From positions 11,918,501-11,982,500 of the forward strand of contig CAMQGK010000008.1 of the NCBI GenBank assembly GCA_947000775.1: a stretch of 64,000 nt of DNA. Direction: 5' to 3'. The notes under the pieces were generated by a model. That model made no database searches. It had not been told where the DNA came from and saw only the letters and a program-made list of their open reading frames with translations. The DNA comes from Pterois miles (lineage: Eukaryota; Chordata; Actinopteri; Perciformes; Scorpaenidae). Position numbers and translations under genes: made by a program. The number at the start of each line of letters is the position of its first letter. The stretch's first letter is position 1. Positions 23,830 to 37,300 of the stretch are shown here, one piece after another.

Positions 23830-25300
23830 GAGGAGGACCTGCATGTAGTCTAGCCCCGTCCCCTGTCCTGGATCGCCATCCAGCGGTTAAATACCCACAG
23901 TGCTGCAGGAGCAGCAAAGAGGGGTGGAGACAACAAAAATTCAAGAGAAGAGAATTCAAACGCTCTTCCTGGAAATAGTAGAGAACCCGCCACAACTTCA
24001 CCACATGACATTTCAGAAAGAAAATGCGACACTCCTTCTCCCAACACCAGCGAGCCCGCATTTCATTCAATAAGCCGCTGTTCTGCCCCGAAGCTGCCAC
24101 ATATCACGGCCACGCGTTGTCTATCACACCCACGGACACGATCCGTCGCCTTTTTGTGCATTTAGAAACGTGTAACCGAGATCAATAAGGCGATTGCGAC
24201 ATCGCCAACTCCAGACCTCCGTTCCCGTAAACTATTCCTTCCTTACCGTAAAAAACGTGACATCACCACCAACATACGTCTCAGTGTGGATTTGGGGAAA
24301 ACAGCTGTCTGCAACGCAGCGATAACTACTGCAGTATCGAAACTTATCGGCACCATCCGTGTAAAGTTGGAGTACTTATTACACGGTATTAGGAATTGCA
24401 TAATACCAACAAACCATCCTCAAAGAAAACCACAAATTCATATGCTATAACCGTCTGTTTCACATTTCTGCTCTGCGCAATCTGGAGACTAAATCTACAA
24501 ATAGTCTGACAGTGGTTTGTATATTTACGCTAATGTTGAGGATTTATCCCAGGATGAGGATACTGTAGTTCAGGTTGTTTTCAATGGAGTCTCATTGGTC
24601 CCCCAGTTGCAATTAGGTAACAGCCTGTACAGCCTCACATGCCAGCATGTACGCCTCAGAGCAGTCATATGCGTTATTACGCTTACCTTTAGATGTGCAA
24701 TCCTAAATCTGCTGTTACCGTGCTGCCGTTAAAACACTGCATCTCCTTCTCCCAGCCATGGATGACGCAGCCCCCTAAAAAGCCCTCTCTCTCCCCCCCC
24801 CAAAAAAACCCCATTCAACATCCACAACGCGTTTAGGTGCAAACGTCGACACGGGGAGCAGCACTGTACACGCAGATAAGATGTTAGAGAAAATGTTCGC
24901 CCATGGGCAAGGCATGACGGATCCACTCATCTGTGATCCTGCATCTCTGCACAGTCATATCGCCTTTCTGAATGATTGCACTGCTCGTTTCCTCCTCTGA
25001 AGACCATCTGGGTAAAATAATAATAATAATAAAAAATCGGCAGCTCCTGTAACCTCCAAGGCGGCGGGGGTTGCAATGGGCACGGATTCCCTAATCATCC
25101 AAGTGATATCCATTTCCTAGAGAGGAACGGTCCACCGCGATCAGAGCAGGCAGTCCTTAAAGAAATTGCGCAGTTTTTATTCCATTGAAACGGAGACTCT
25201 TTCCCTTCTGTCCCCGCTGAAAGGCTCTTTCCCTTCCTCCTCCTCCCTCCTCTCTCTCCTTCTCTCTCTTCCCTCATGCAGGTTTATTTTCGGTGGAAGA
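23830..25300 (-). promoter_or_regulatory. CpG-rich unique block, candidate promoter of the neighbouring gene
   Basis: I count about 25 CpG in 24060-24370 by eye, above the surrounding background. 24830-25190 is also CpG-rich and repeat-free (for example CAAGGCGGCGGGGG and CACCGCGATCAG on the + strand). No exon of a known protein is visible. Orientation is inferred only from mammalian gene order, where KDM6B lies 3' of DNAH2 on the same strand. Confidence 0.35.
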
Positions 25301-27552
25301 GTCTTGGACATTAACTGCCCCGCCTCCATAGTCACTAGCAAACACACTGTACAGCAAGCCCAAATTCCTTTATTGGGGAACAACTGGACCCCAGGTTTCC
25401 CCCTCACAACTGTTTGGTTCAAGAGTCAAGCTCTCAGCTGGAGGTGGTTACTGAAGGGACCAAGAGCCACTTGAGGAATCAAAAGTTGGGGTTTGGAGAT
25501 GTCTGGTGATCTTGTCATGCTGGAACTGAAAACTAGGGACTGAGTATAGGTGCAGTTAAGGTTGGGGGTTCACAAAATGCCTACTGATACGATACCTCCT
25601 ATTATTTGGTTACTGCTGGCTGGTAAATATCGCAGTATAAAATGTCTTTTCTGTTTGTAGCCCACTACTCGCCCATCTAATTCTGATCTAGACCGCATAG
25701 CTGACAGATATATGCTTTGTTTACAGCGTGTCCGCTATTTTATCAGGCTATAAGTACATAAAAATACCACAAATCTATCTGTTCATGTTTTGTTTCTTGT
25801 TGGACACAACAGGGTTGATAATATTCATTATTACAATCAATTATTAGTTCTTATTATATATATATATATATATATATAGACACATCTCTAAGAGGTGCAG
25901 CTGTGGGCCTTAGGTGTTGACAAGGGTCCCCTAACAAACTGATTTCACTGGTAATACATTCACCAGCAGGCGCTATGATCTAATGAGACATTTTCCCATG
26001 CTTATTCTCCTCTACTGTGACAAACAGGGTCAAACAGAGGTCTACAGGCCTGTAGAGTAGTTTTAAGTCCTTATTGCATGAAAAAGTTTGGATTCCCTCC
26101 ACAGTTATTCAATAAATGCCCACACTTCTCCAAAACGTAGAAGCTGCTGTTTTGCAGTTGAGTGGATAAACAGATGGAAGGAGTTGGCTTCCAGTGCCCT
26201 CAAGAAATGAATATTTCTGCCAAATGGGAGCATTTGAAAAACTTGGCTCGAAAATAACACATCCGCTCTCTGAACACAGATACCAACTATTATAACATGA
26301 TAAACAATGCAAATAAACCATGGCAGCCGCAGCACTTTGGATACTGTATTCCTGTACTGGAATAATATCTAAAACACCACATTTACGTTCTAGTTCATTA
26401 CAGCTGCTTCATTAAGCTGGTATCCATAAAAACACCACCCAAGTCTGAAATTTTTGTTACAACCAGAATAACAACAACCAGCCAATTTGAATTTGAATCC
26501 CCCTCCTCCAACCCCCACCCAGAGACCACCAGTGTACACACACACAGACTCAGGTCTGATAAAGAGGCTCTTAAACCCTGAGGAAGTTCGTGTTCGGTCT
26601 TTCAGGGGGACAATCCTTACGTCTGAATACAACCTTGAACTCAGCCCCCCTCCTCTCTGGTTCCCCTCTCTCATTACTGGACCATTCTTCCTCCCGGCTC
26701 ACTTTCTCCAGGGTCCTTCTCTTGTTTTTCTCTCCCTCCCTTTCTTTCAGGGGTTTGGGCTGAGTCCTTTCCAGTGGGGAAGTCCAGGCCTTCTCTCTCT
26801 CTCTCACAACGCTGACCGACTCCAAACGTCTTGTCTGCGGAGCTTCATTAGAATTCATTTGTTTGAATAGCTTCATTTCTCCTTCAGTCGCTCCCTTCCT
26901 CTGTCCTCTTTGGCAGCTTGGGGGAAATGCTGCATATTAGCATAAAAATATCCTTTACTTCACCTTGATTAACTGCACTGTTTGTGTGTGTGTGTGTGTG
27001 TGTTGTTACTGTGTGGAAGTTTCTGGATGAATCTGAAAATATTTTTTAGTTAATGGATTTAAAACTACCAGAAACAAACTTTTGTTCAAATAAAGATTGT
27101 AACTGTCTGGTCAATAAGTGCATTATGGGCTTCATCAAAATATTGTACAGTCAATGTATCCCAGAACTGAACTAATTTACAATTACGTTATTTATCACAT
27201 ACTTTTCACATATTTTAAATAGTCCATTGCTGTCTTCAAAATTCAATTCACAACAGATCATCAGATTATAAAAGGAATTCAATGAGCACAACAGCCACTT
27301 ACACGACCAGACAGTCACTTGATCCAGATGTTGCTCGTTTCCAGTAAAACACAGCACTTCCTAGTAGGAGACTATTCCCTCAGTGTGTGTGGGCGTGTAA
27401 TCGTCTATGTTTGAGTGGGGTAAAAAAGGGGTCAGCGTGGAAAGATTGATGGAGATCTGAGAAGAGGTTGACAGCAGAGAAAGAAGACAAAAAAGAAAGA
27501 GAGGCGTAGGAGACCTTACTGGAGTTGTGTCAGACCAACTTCAAAGTGTTAA
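25301..27552. other. non-coding stretch between the CpG block and the dnah2 3' end
   Basis: Holds a (TA)n run at 25856-25878, C/T-rich 26640-26760 and a short GT run at 26983-27002. No coding exon, tRNA or hairpin RNA recognised. Confidence 0.45.
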
Positions 27553-27568
27553 TGAATGACTCAGTCCA

Positions 27569-27574
27569 TTTATT
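27569..27574 (-). terminator. dnah2 polyadenylation signal AATAAA
   Basis: Canonical AATAAA on the coding strand (TTTATT on +), 141 nt past the stop codon. It would give a 3' UTR of about 160 nt. Cleavage probably falls around 27545-27555. No coding sequence follows on this strand. Confidence 0.6.
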
Positions 27575-27714
27575 GTTAAAACTCGGGTGTGAGAACCTGC
27601 TTTATCTGACGCAGTAGAATGAACAGTGTTTAAATTAACATTTAATCTGCATACAGTAGTGATGCATGCAGTTCATCAGTAGAAAAGAGTCAATGTGTGA
27701 GTGTGTTAAGGCCT

Positions 27715-27869
27715 TTAGTTGTCCAGGCTCATGAGGAGAGCAGTCCCTCTCTTGATCCAGTGGTCTGGGGTCACGGCTCCGGATTTGAGTTCTATGCCGA
27801 CCACAAAAGATGGCCGGCCTGCGTCACCCGAACGCACCGGGAAGTAGTAACACGGACACAGGTACATAC
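27715..27869 (-). CDS. dnah2: dnah2 exon 43, last coding exon with stop
   Basis: 155 nt, residues 2130-2180 then TAA at 27717-27715. Reads SMYLCPCYYFPVRSGDAGRP and TPDHWIKRGTALLMSLDN. The end is where the family ends (SLDS in human as I recall), so the C-terminus is complete. Acceptor GTGTGTGCAG. Confidence 0.98.
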
Positions 27870-30800
27870 CTGCACACACAGACGCAGACAGAGGTGAGAC
27901 GGTGAAACCACAGGGCATGAAATCACCGACTGTATACGCACAGATGGAGAAAAGAGGAAATGAATCATTCAGAATGAAGTAAAACAAAACAAGGGAGGAA
28001 GGTGGAAAGACAGGCAGTGGGATGAAGTAAGGAAAGGACAAAAAAAAGTCTGAAACAACTCACTCTTGGCTGCCTTCTTGCGGTTTTCCACAGGTTTGAA
28101 GTGGATGGTGGGGATGGGACAGACCATCTGCATGGGTTCAGCTTCCACCAGACAGGAGTTCCTCTTGTCCCAACCAGCCCCCTCCAGGTACAAACCATGG
28201 ACAAATACTCCATCCTGCGGTGGGGAGGTAGGTCGAGAGATAATACCAACGTTTTGTCACGGCCTTCGGCGTTAGATAAGGCAACCCATCCACGTCTACA
28301 TTAAAGGCTCAGGGAAAGTGCGCCAGGAGTGTGGTGACGCAGAGAGAAAAGAGACACAGGGTGGGATGGCGGGGAGGTGGCTGGACCAACAAACTCCAGG
28401 TTTTCATCCAGGAGACCGCCGTTCATTCACAACGTCCAATGTCATTTTCACTGTTCACACCTACTATGGCGCTTTTTCCAAAACTTAACTACACTAGTTT
28501 TTTTGCTTGAACCGAAGTAAGAGTTTTTGTTTACTTCACAAAATTAAACACGTTTACGGCAACCGAAAAGTGACACCGAAGGGTCTGAAAAATGATGCAT
28601 CTTCATATGGGGTTGTGTTTACCGTGTTTACGAGTTGGGTGCATATGAACGCCCTCCTCATGTCATATTCACGACCTCATAAGTGGAAAGTTTCTGAAAG
28701 TTCTGAGTTCACAATTTGACACATTTGTAGACATGACAAATGGTGGAGCCCAAGGAAGCTCATTTCTCGGTGCATAATAAGTTAATATTGTACAGTATGT
28801 TGTAATTTTAGTCATATATTGTTTTTCTTTGTAATTTTATAATATGTCTGAGGAAAATGCTGATATTCTCAAAGACCTCATCTTTCTCCTCTGTCATTAT
28901 GCCGTTGCACTGACTACATTATGTTACCCACTTGCTTGCTTGCTAAATTGTTAGCCTCTGTGGCTTTCTAGACTCAGACGGTAATGTTAATATTGCTGTT
29001 GCTTAGCAGCAGTGTGCTTCACAACTGACTTAACTACTTGAATGTAACACATGTTATGTTCACGACTTCCCATCTCATAAACACAAGTTCACGAATTTCA
29101 TTTGAAGGCACCAAAAGTGTCAGTATATGACGAGTTAGGATAAGAGAACACTGGATATAAACACTTGTTTGGAGGTGACATTTTTCACACAGCTTTGAAA
29201 AATTGTTTATGACAAACAGCCATGTCAATTAGTTAATGAAACTGAGAAAGGAAGAGAGTGGGAGGGCTGCATGGGAAAAGATGGCGGGAGGAGAGAGAGA
29301 GGAGGCAAAGAGGAAGAAAGAAGAAAGAGGGTAGAAGGAGTTGAAGAGAGGAGAAACATCAGTGGCACAGAAAGAAGAGGAGAATGGGGAGCAGTAGGTC
29401 ATGAGGGAGAGAAAGAGGGAAGAAACTGCCAAGAGGAAAGATGGTGGGGAGAAGAGGGGTGAGAGGAGGGAGGAGAGACAGGACACGAGAAGAAAGAGGG
29501 AGGGGTGGAGGAGAATAGCAGATAGGAAGAAGGAAAGATCAGTTTGGACAGAAGGAAATCAGAGTCAGAAAGCTAAAAAGAAGGAAGGGGGGAGAGCACA
29601 AAAGACAGGAAGGGCTGGAAGTGTGCTGGTTTTGGAGTAGCACAGGGAGGTGAAGTGAGGGGAGGCTCAGAGGAGTTGATTCAGAGAAGAGAGTGAAATG
29701 AAGAGCTACAACAACAGACACTGAAGTGGGAGCGACAAGACAAATTAAAACATCCTCCGGCAGTGTCGAAATCTGAATTGTAAAAGTGCTTCATAAAAGA
29801 ATTAAAATGCAAGAGTAGATCTGAGCTATGGGAAGAGAGAGGCGCAACGCGGAGCGCTGCTTTAATGAAAATACATTTTTCAGGAAAAGCACGCAGTCGG
29901 TGTTTGAGCAGAAATGAAAAATGTGACGGAAAGTGCAGATGACAGCTGAAAGCTAATGAGTTCAGAAAAAAAGTGGTGCGATGGTAAGTTTATGGAAATC
30001 TTTAGGGAAACAGAGACGTGTGTATAGGGAGTCACCTTGGGCGGGTAAAGGAGGTTGCTGTCATCTACGGTGGACACTATAAACTCCCAAGACAGCGTGT
30101 CCACGGATATCTGCAACAGTTGGATGGACAATGTATGGTTATTATCACCAGTCCAAAAGTCTAACAAGGACATTTCCATTAATTGCAAGTAGAGCCGTAT
30201 TAAAAAAAATCAAATAAATAGTATAACAGACAGGTATGAATGCACATCTGTTAACAATTTGCTCACATACAACATTAAGAGTGGTGTCTGTTGGCTGGGA
30301 GATGCTGCGAGGCTGAGATTAATGTAAGGACTCAACAGAGCGAGAGAAAAGAGTGTTCAGCAGCTTGGGTTTGTCAAACCAGCACAGGAGGGGGGACTGC
30401 AGTGTATATCTGAAAACCACTTCCACTTCCTTATGCATAATTGACAGTAAAAGCTGTAATAAACAACATTTTAGCTGTTGTTCTACAAACATCTTGTAGT
30501 TCTTTCTTTTTACAGTTTAATCTTCAACTGCAAAAGGAAATTTTAAAGAAAAATATGTGGCCAAACAAGACAAAACAAGTAGTGTTTCCTAGTGTAGTGT
30601 GACTGTCATTCTGCCGATGTGTTGGTGTGAGCTCTCACGTTGTGCTGCCGAGCAGAGGACTGCAGCACGGCGGTGAGGAAGCCGTTGGGAAAGGTGAAGC
30701 CGGAGAGCCAGAACAAGTTGGGGGGCTGGGCCGTCTCTGCCCAGCGTGCAAACTGATCGACTCGCTGGCAAAGATCCCTGGTCCACGCTGCCAGGGGCTT

Positions 30801-33664
30801 CAGAGAAGGGTACGCCTGGTGGACGCAGAGTGACGCAGAGAGAGAGAGAGAAATCTACAGTCAGTTCATGCTTCCAGCTGTTGGCAGCGATTCATAATGC
30901 AGGTGTGGGAGAAGAGTGTGAACATTTTCAAGTGAGGTGTGAACACAGTTGGGTTTAAATTTGAATACGACAACTTTTACTTCCTTTGGTTGATTTGATA
31001 CTGACATGATTTGCAGTGGCGGAATGCAACTAATTACATTTACTCAAGTACTGTATTTAAGTACAATTTTGAGGTGCTTTATTTGAGTATTTTCATTTTA
31101 TGCTATGCTACTCCACTACATCTCAGAGGTATATATTGTACTTTTCACTCCACTACAGTTATTTAGCAGCTTTAGTTACAAGTTACTGTACACATTTAGA
31201 TTATTAATACAAAATGATCATGCTTTGATGTATTATTATAGATTAGCTACCCAGTAGTGCATAAATTAAAAGCACCACCAACACATGAATGCCTCGATAG
31301 TTATAATCAAACAATATAATACTGTATATATCATTGTGAAATGGACAATTCTGCATAATGAGTACTTTTACTTTCGACACAGTGCATTTTGATGTTAATA
31401 CTTTGGTACTTTTACTTGAGTATGATTTTGAATGCACGACTTTTGCTTGTAACTGAGTATTTTTACATTGTAGTATTGCTATTTTTACTTAAGCAAAAGA
31501 TCTGAGGGGCACTGTTGGCCTTTCTGCAGCGGCCCAGGGGTCGAATCCAGCTTGGGGCCCTTTGTCGCATGTCGTCCTCTTTCTATACTGTTGCTGTCAA
31601 TAAAAAATGGAAAAAAAATAGATATTTTTTTAAAGTAAAAGATGTAAGTACTTCTTCCACGATGATTTATCAAGAACCACGGAAGATTACCAAGAATCTA
31701 CAAATAATCTACTATATGACAAACGTGATAAAAGATTCTGAGTGGACGATACGTAACAGGTGACCCATTTCGTTTATTAGACTACCGTATATAACATTTC
31801 AAAATGTTCTCAATAGTTTGAGTGAAAAATAAATTTAAACTTTGAACCTTTTAAAGCAGCTTTTGTCTGGTAGCATGATATAACTTAGATTTACCAAACA
31901 ATATGTAAAAAAGCAGGCTAATATTAACATGACTTGTGTGTGAGAGAGAAAAACTTTATGCAAACATCATGTGTTGCATGCTTTGTCACCGCCATTTAAA
32001 GCAGATCTGCACCGGCACCTGCCCCTCTTAACTGCCTTCCTGTTGTTTACTTCCTACACCCCTTTACTGCCTGGTATCTGGCTTTATGTCTACACATAAT
32101 GCCCTGTGAGCTGGTCCACAGCAGATCATTGTCTAGGTGGAAGGCTAAAGTGAGTGGACCTTTGCTGCTGTGCCTCAGGTCCCAGGAATGCTTGTCTGTA
32201 CAGATCTGGCAGGCGGACTGAGACCCCCTTTACACCTGGCATTAAAATTCGTTTTGGGTGATCGGATTGCAATCAGATAGCACTTGACCACATGAAGGTA
32301 GGGGCAGAAATGCAGCCAAAATGCAGTGAGGATGGACTGCAATCCAGTCGGCCAAACCACCTCCGGCGCATTGTGACCACATTGAACCTAAGTGTAAATG
32401 CAAATATATTTTCAATCCACATACAACAACTATGTGGTAGGAAATATGAACTAGGGTTGTCCCAAGTACCATTTATTGGACTCTGGAGCTTTGGCAGTGA
32501 TCAATCATATTCAAAGCTTCGACCAGGTATGTAGGGTGAGAGAGTACGCTCTCAGCACTCTCCGCCATGACCAGAGAGATCACCGCCACCTCTGTCTGTG
32601 CTCACCATCCCCTCTCCTCATCCCTCTGTATGTGTGTGTGTAGACATACTATATCTCTAAGTCACTTTTGCCGACCCTCTCCTCCTAGACGGTGGCATTT
32701 TGAGGCTAATGTGTCCATGAATCACACATCGCCTCTCCGGCGTCACCTCTCCTAAATCGCATCTAGATACAATACGAAATCAAGACACGTTTGAATGCCA
32801 GGTGTAAAGGGGGTCTTGTTTTGAATTACTTCTCACATCTTACTTTTGTTAGAAGGTTGTTCCTGTTTAACTTCCTTTGTTTCAAGCAAATCTGTTGTAT
32901 CTTTACAAATGTTATACTATACTTACTGCCTGATGCTGACACAACCTACAGTAGGTGCACAGTGTGGAGAGCCACCAACACAGTACAGTAATCTTTACTG
33001 CCATCCAATTCATTTCCTTTCATTTATTTTATTTGACAAATATACACAAACTGTCGTGGCATGATTCTCACACACAAACACACACACACACTTAGTGGAC
33101 TAGGGGGATGAAAGCATTTTTGTATGTTTGCCACCCAGGATGGAGTGACCATGACATCAGTGACATATCATTACCCGCTATACATTCACATAATGGTTAT
33201 GCACACGTCTTCCCAATTCTTTAGATGCACATATGCACATACTGTATGCTATAAACATTCACACACACATACAGCAGAGCCTTGTAACGAAACCAGAGAC
33301 AAAATGGCCGGAGACAGAGAAGCAGGCAGTCCAAAATTAATGCCATGAGTCTGTGAGCTCAGAACTAATGACAGGCTACCATGCCAAGGAGGGGCGGAGA
33401 AGAGAGGGATGAAGGATGGAGGGACGAATAAGGAGGACAGAGAGTCTATGAGGGGCTGTTGTTGCTGCTTAGACCAGATGAGGCATGAAGAGATTAAGAG
33501 AAAGAAGAGAGCCGAATAGAGGGAACACAATAAGGAATGCGATGCAGACGAAGAGGAAGAAGACATACGCAAAAAGAGAAATAGAGCAAGTGGTCAGTAG
33601 AATAGAAAAGAGAAGCTCAGCTGGGAGCAGCAGCCCTAATAGCTGTCCAATATTGCTATAAAAG

Positions 33665-33742
<78 letters not shown>

Positions 33743-33912
33743 CATCCAGCAGTAATAAGCCGCTGGCTAGAGCACAATGAGCTCAGGGTCTTTTTAGGAA
33801 AGTGGAGCAGGCCTTGGAAGGTTTACTTTGCTTATTACACTACGATTAGTCCACAGACGGTGGCTTTGTTCAGCCACAGAGGGTCGAGGTAAGCTCCACC
33901 TGATCAACAGCT

Positions 33913-33968
<56 letters not shown>

Positions 33969-34099
33969 CTGTATACATGCCTCCATGGTTTCACAGCACA
34001 TAACAAGGACCAAATCAGACACCTGAAGAAAAACTCAAACTGTCCTGAATGACCCTTGCTCAGTGGACACACACATATCCCGCTTAATCACACTGTACA

Positions 34100-34160
<61 letters not shown>

Positions 34161-34308
34161 CATGTGTAGCCAGAATCTTTTCTAACCCCTTGACCCGGGC
34201 TGACAGCACCCTGTGTTCCCTCCCCACTGTAAAGAGGGGTCCAGTGATAATGAAGCCAGAATGGAGAGTTCAGACTGAATTACAGCTGGACTGCTGCCAG
34301 AGCCCATC

Positions 34309-34361
<53 letters not shown>

Positions 34362-37300
34362 GTGCGTGTGCGATCGGACAAAGGAGAACAATAGGTGTGT
34401 GTCTGTGCAGCCAGGCAAAGTGATGGATAAATACACCTTTAATAACACACCAGTGAGTCAGTACAGAGACAGACAGGCCTGCAGCTGTGTGACTGGCTGA
34501 AGGGAGCAGTACAGATTACTGATGATCAGATCACTATCACAGAGATCAATACACAAAGAGTCTTGAGTGATTATCTGAATGGTGTCATGGCCCTGACACA
34601 GCAAGCCGCCGGTTAGCCGTGTTGGGGCTGTCGGTGAGCGTCTGTCAGCGACGGCGTGTCTCACGCGTGGGTCGGTTGCGTGTCAGCTGCATCTCTTCTA
34701 GAGATTTAAGATCTCGCCTATTTTTGACGTGAGCCGCGTGCATTTCACGGCAGCAACACACAGTGGAAGTGGTCGTTTGACTGTATATTGATATCAGCAG
34801 CATAACTACAGTTTCAGTGTCTTGATATCTGTAGAATAGGTGACCTTCTGCCTGGATATTGACATCATATCAGCAACATAACTACACTTTCTATGTCTAT
34901 ATCTGTAGGAAATGTCACGGATATATAAATGACATTTATAATGAAATTAATTCGCCATCATGAAAGTCAACAGCCCGTTTCGAAACGGGCTGAGATTTTC
35001 CACCGTTTAGGCATGTTGGCATTCAGCTTTAACAAATCAGTGTACGAGAAGAGAAATGGAAGTGAGGAAAGCAAGCCAATGAGTAAAGTCAAGAGGACAC
35101 ACACAGAAGGCACTTCTCTTGTTTCTTCTTCATCTCATCTGATTATTGCGATACACAGATGTTTTCACAGCGACATGAACATCTGGAGCGAAGTGGTGAG
35201 TGAGAGCGGTGTGAAACTAGTCGGCAAACGCTGCTTTATCATAACCACAGCTTGTATATCTGCAATCCTCTGTCCTCCGGTTTCCCTTTTTGAATGATAA
35301 ATACACACTACCGCCACCTGCTGGTAGGGAGAGTTATTAACTCTCACAAAGGAGCAGAACATACAGCATGTGGCAATTGGCTGTCGTCTTTGTGGCGTGT
35401 TCGCGTGCAACTTCTCGGCTAAAACGAAGGCGACGTGAGACTTCATCCCCGCTAGTTCTTTGATGGTATTTTAGTGTGTCTGGGCCACCACAGATATGCT
35501 GTTATTTGTTGTAGAGAGAAAGGCTCAGCTGTAAATGAAGTCAGAATAAGTAATGGAAAAATAACCATAGCTGTCTGTGTACTGGAACACTATCTGTGAC
35601 CCTCACAAAGAAATGCTTAATCAATACTTGATTATACAGCACCATTATTATATTATACAACCAATACAGACTATGTTTGCTTCATTGTTTCATCTTTGAT
35701 ATTTTCATGCTTTGCTACATTCAAAGCATTCTTTTCAAAATTTGAATCCTCACTCAGCATAGTTTTGTGATTATTATTGATTATAGTGCAGCACTTCTGC
35801 ATTCTAGTCTGTCTGCTCACTTCATGGAGTAGGATAAAAGGAAGGTAGCAGGTGTGCTCTCACTCCTCACTTCGGGAGGTCTCACCTCTCATGCTGCACG
35901 TGCATCACACATACAGTATGTGTATGTGCATCAACTATACATAATAAGAAGTGAGAACTTGAGAATTATGCTTCAGGCAGCAGAAATAGCTCGAGAATGA
36001 AGGCATGGAGGCAGGAAAGCATGTATTTTCTGCAATCTAAAAGATCTAAAGACGACTGTGTGGGTCATTGTAGGCACTCTGTGAGTTGTGTCTGGGGTAC
36101 CTTCTCCCACAGTGGTGGTACACGGGCGTCGTGAATGTAGTGGAAGGTCTCCTCCAAGCTGGATGACATCACCACTAAGCCTGTGATCCCCTTCTCCAGC
36201 TCCGCCAGGGACAAACTAACACACAAACATATACTGGGATGGTACTTTTGCAACTAAATGGTATTAATGCACTGTAATACTGTACATGCAAGATCTAAAA
36301 TAATCATCCAAAAACTGACTTTCATTTGTTTCCTGTCTTTTTAACATCTCTGTTTAAATAAATATAATTTTGGGATTAATTCAGGTTAACAACCACACCC
36401 ATTTGGTCTGCTGCCACTCAGCTAGCCTACTCAGATGCGTGCTGTCTCCCTCTATCCCACATTATTTCCCATTTAGTTTACTATTATCCAGTGTAAACTA
36501 CCCAGTCATCTACTGATTTATACCCATCTTTCCTTGAGAGTTGCACCACTTCTGCCCGGTAGTAGCTGCTCAGATTTTGACAGACAAATCCAAAGACACA
36601 CGCACATGCAGACACAGGAGTTCATACATGATGGTGTCCAGCAGAGAGTTGTATCTCTGGATCTCCTGCAGCAGGACCACATTGAGAGGTGACGGATTGT
36701 CCTGGAGGACGGACCTGGTGCCCTCGTAGTCAATCAACGGTGGGATCTTCCCACAGACGTCTGCCAACAGCTCTAATACCTGGAAGCACGTTGCAAACAT
36801 TGTGCAAAAGCAGGTGAGACACATTAATTTAGAACTGCACATGAGTATTTGCAGTGAAGAAACTGCAGTCAGATCATGGAGCTGCATGAAAGTAGAGGAC
36901 TTATAATAATTCAGGCTAAGACTCTTGATAATCCTTTCCAAAACACACACATACGACAGCATACTCCAACAACTCACACTCCAACAACCTAAGAAAGCAC
37001 TATAAGGAAGTTGGATGATGAGATGAATATTAGTTGAAACATTTAAGTGGATTTGTCTGCACTATTACACACCGTAACATTTAAAGCACATAGAGAAACT
37101 ACTGCCATGGTCAGACAACACTTCTTTTCATGTAGCACACAGACTTGGCAGATGGTTTCTTGGATCCGAAAGATAACTTTCAGAACAAAGCAGTAATTTC
37201 TGGCTTGACATCAATGGCTATAAGCTCAGGGATATATCTAAGCCTGAATGCAAAACACTCCATGTACAGGTGATTAAAAATATGGTGGCACCTGGGTGGG

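Noticed and set aside
23819..24100. A 93-codon minus-strand frame starting MAASGQNSGLL
   Set aside because: CpG-rich composition favours open frames; the peptide matches no family and no splice pattern supports it.
15..27552. Search for KDM6B coding exons (JmjC domain) downstream of dnah2
   Set aside because: No stretch on either strand reads as the JmjC domain or the N-terminal region I recall; the link to kdm6b rests only on gene order in mammals.
29229..29640. Overlapping Arg/Glu-rich and Ser/Leu-rich frames
   Set aside because: Low-complexity purine tract; frames exist on both strands because stop codons are rare in it.
34929..35297. A 122-codon + strand frame in dnah2 intron 39
   Set aside because: No domain, signal or homology that I recognise, and it lies in a repeat-like CpG block. 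Kept only as part of a finding.
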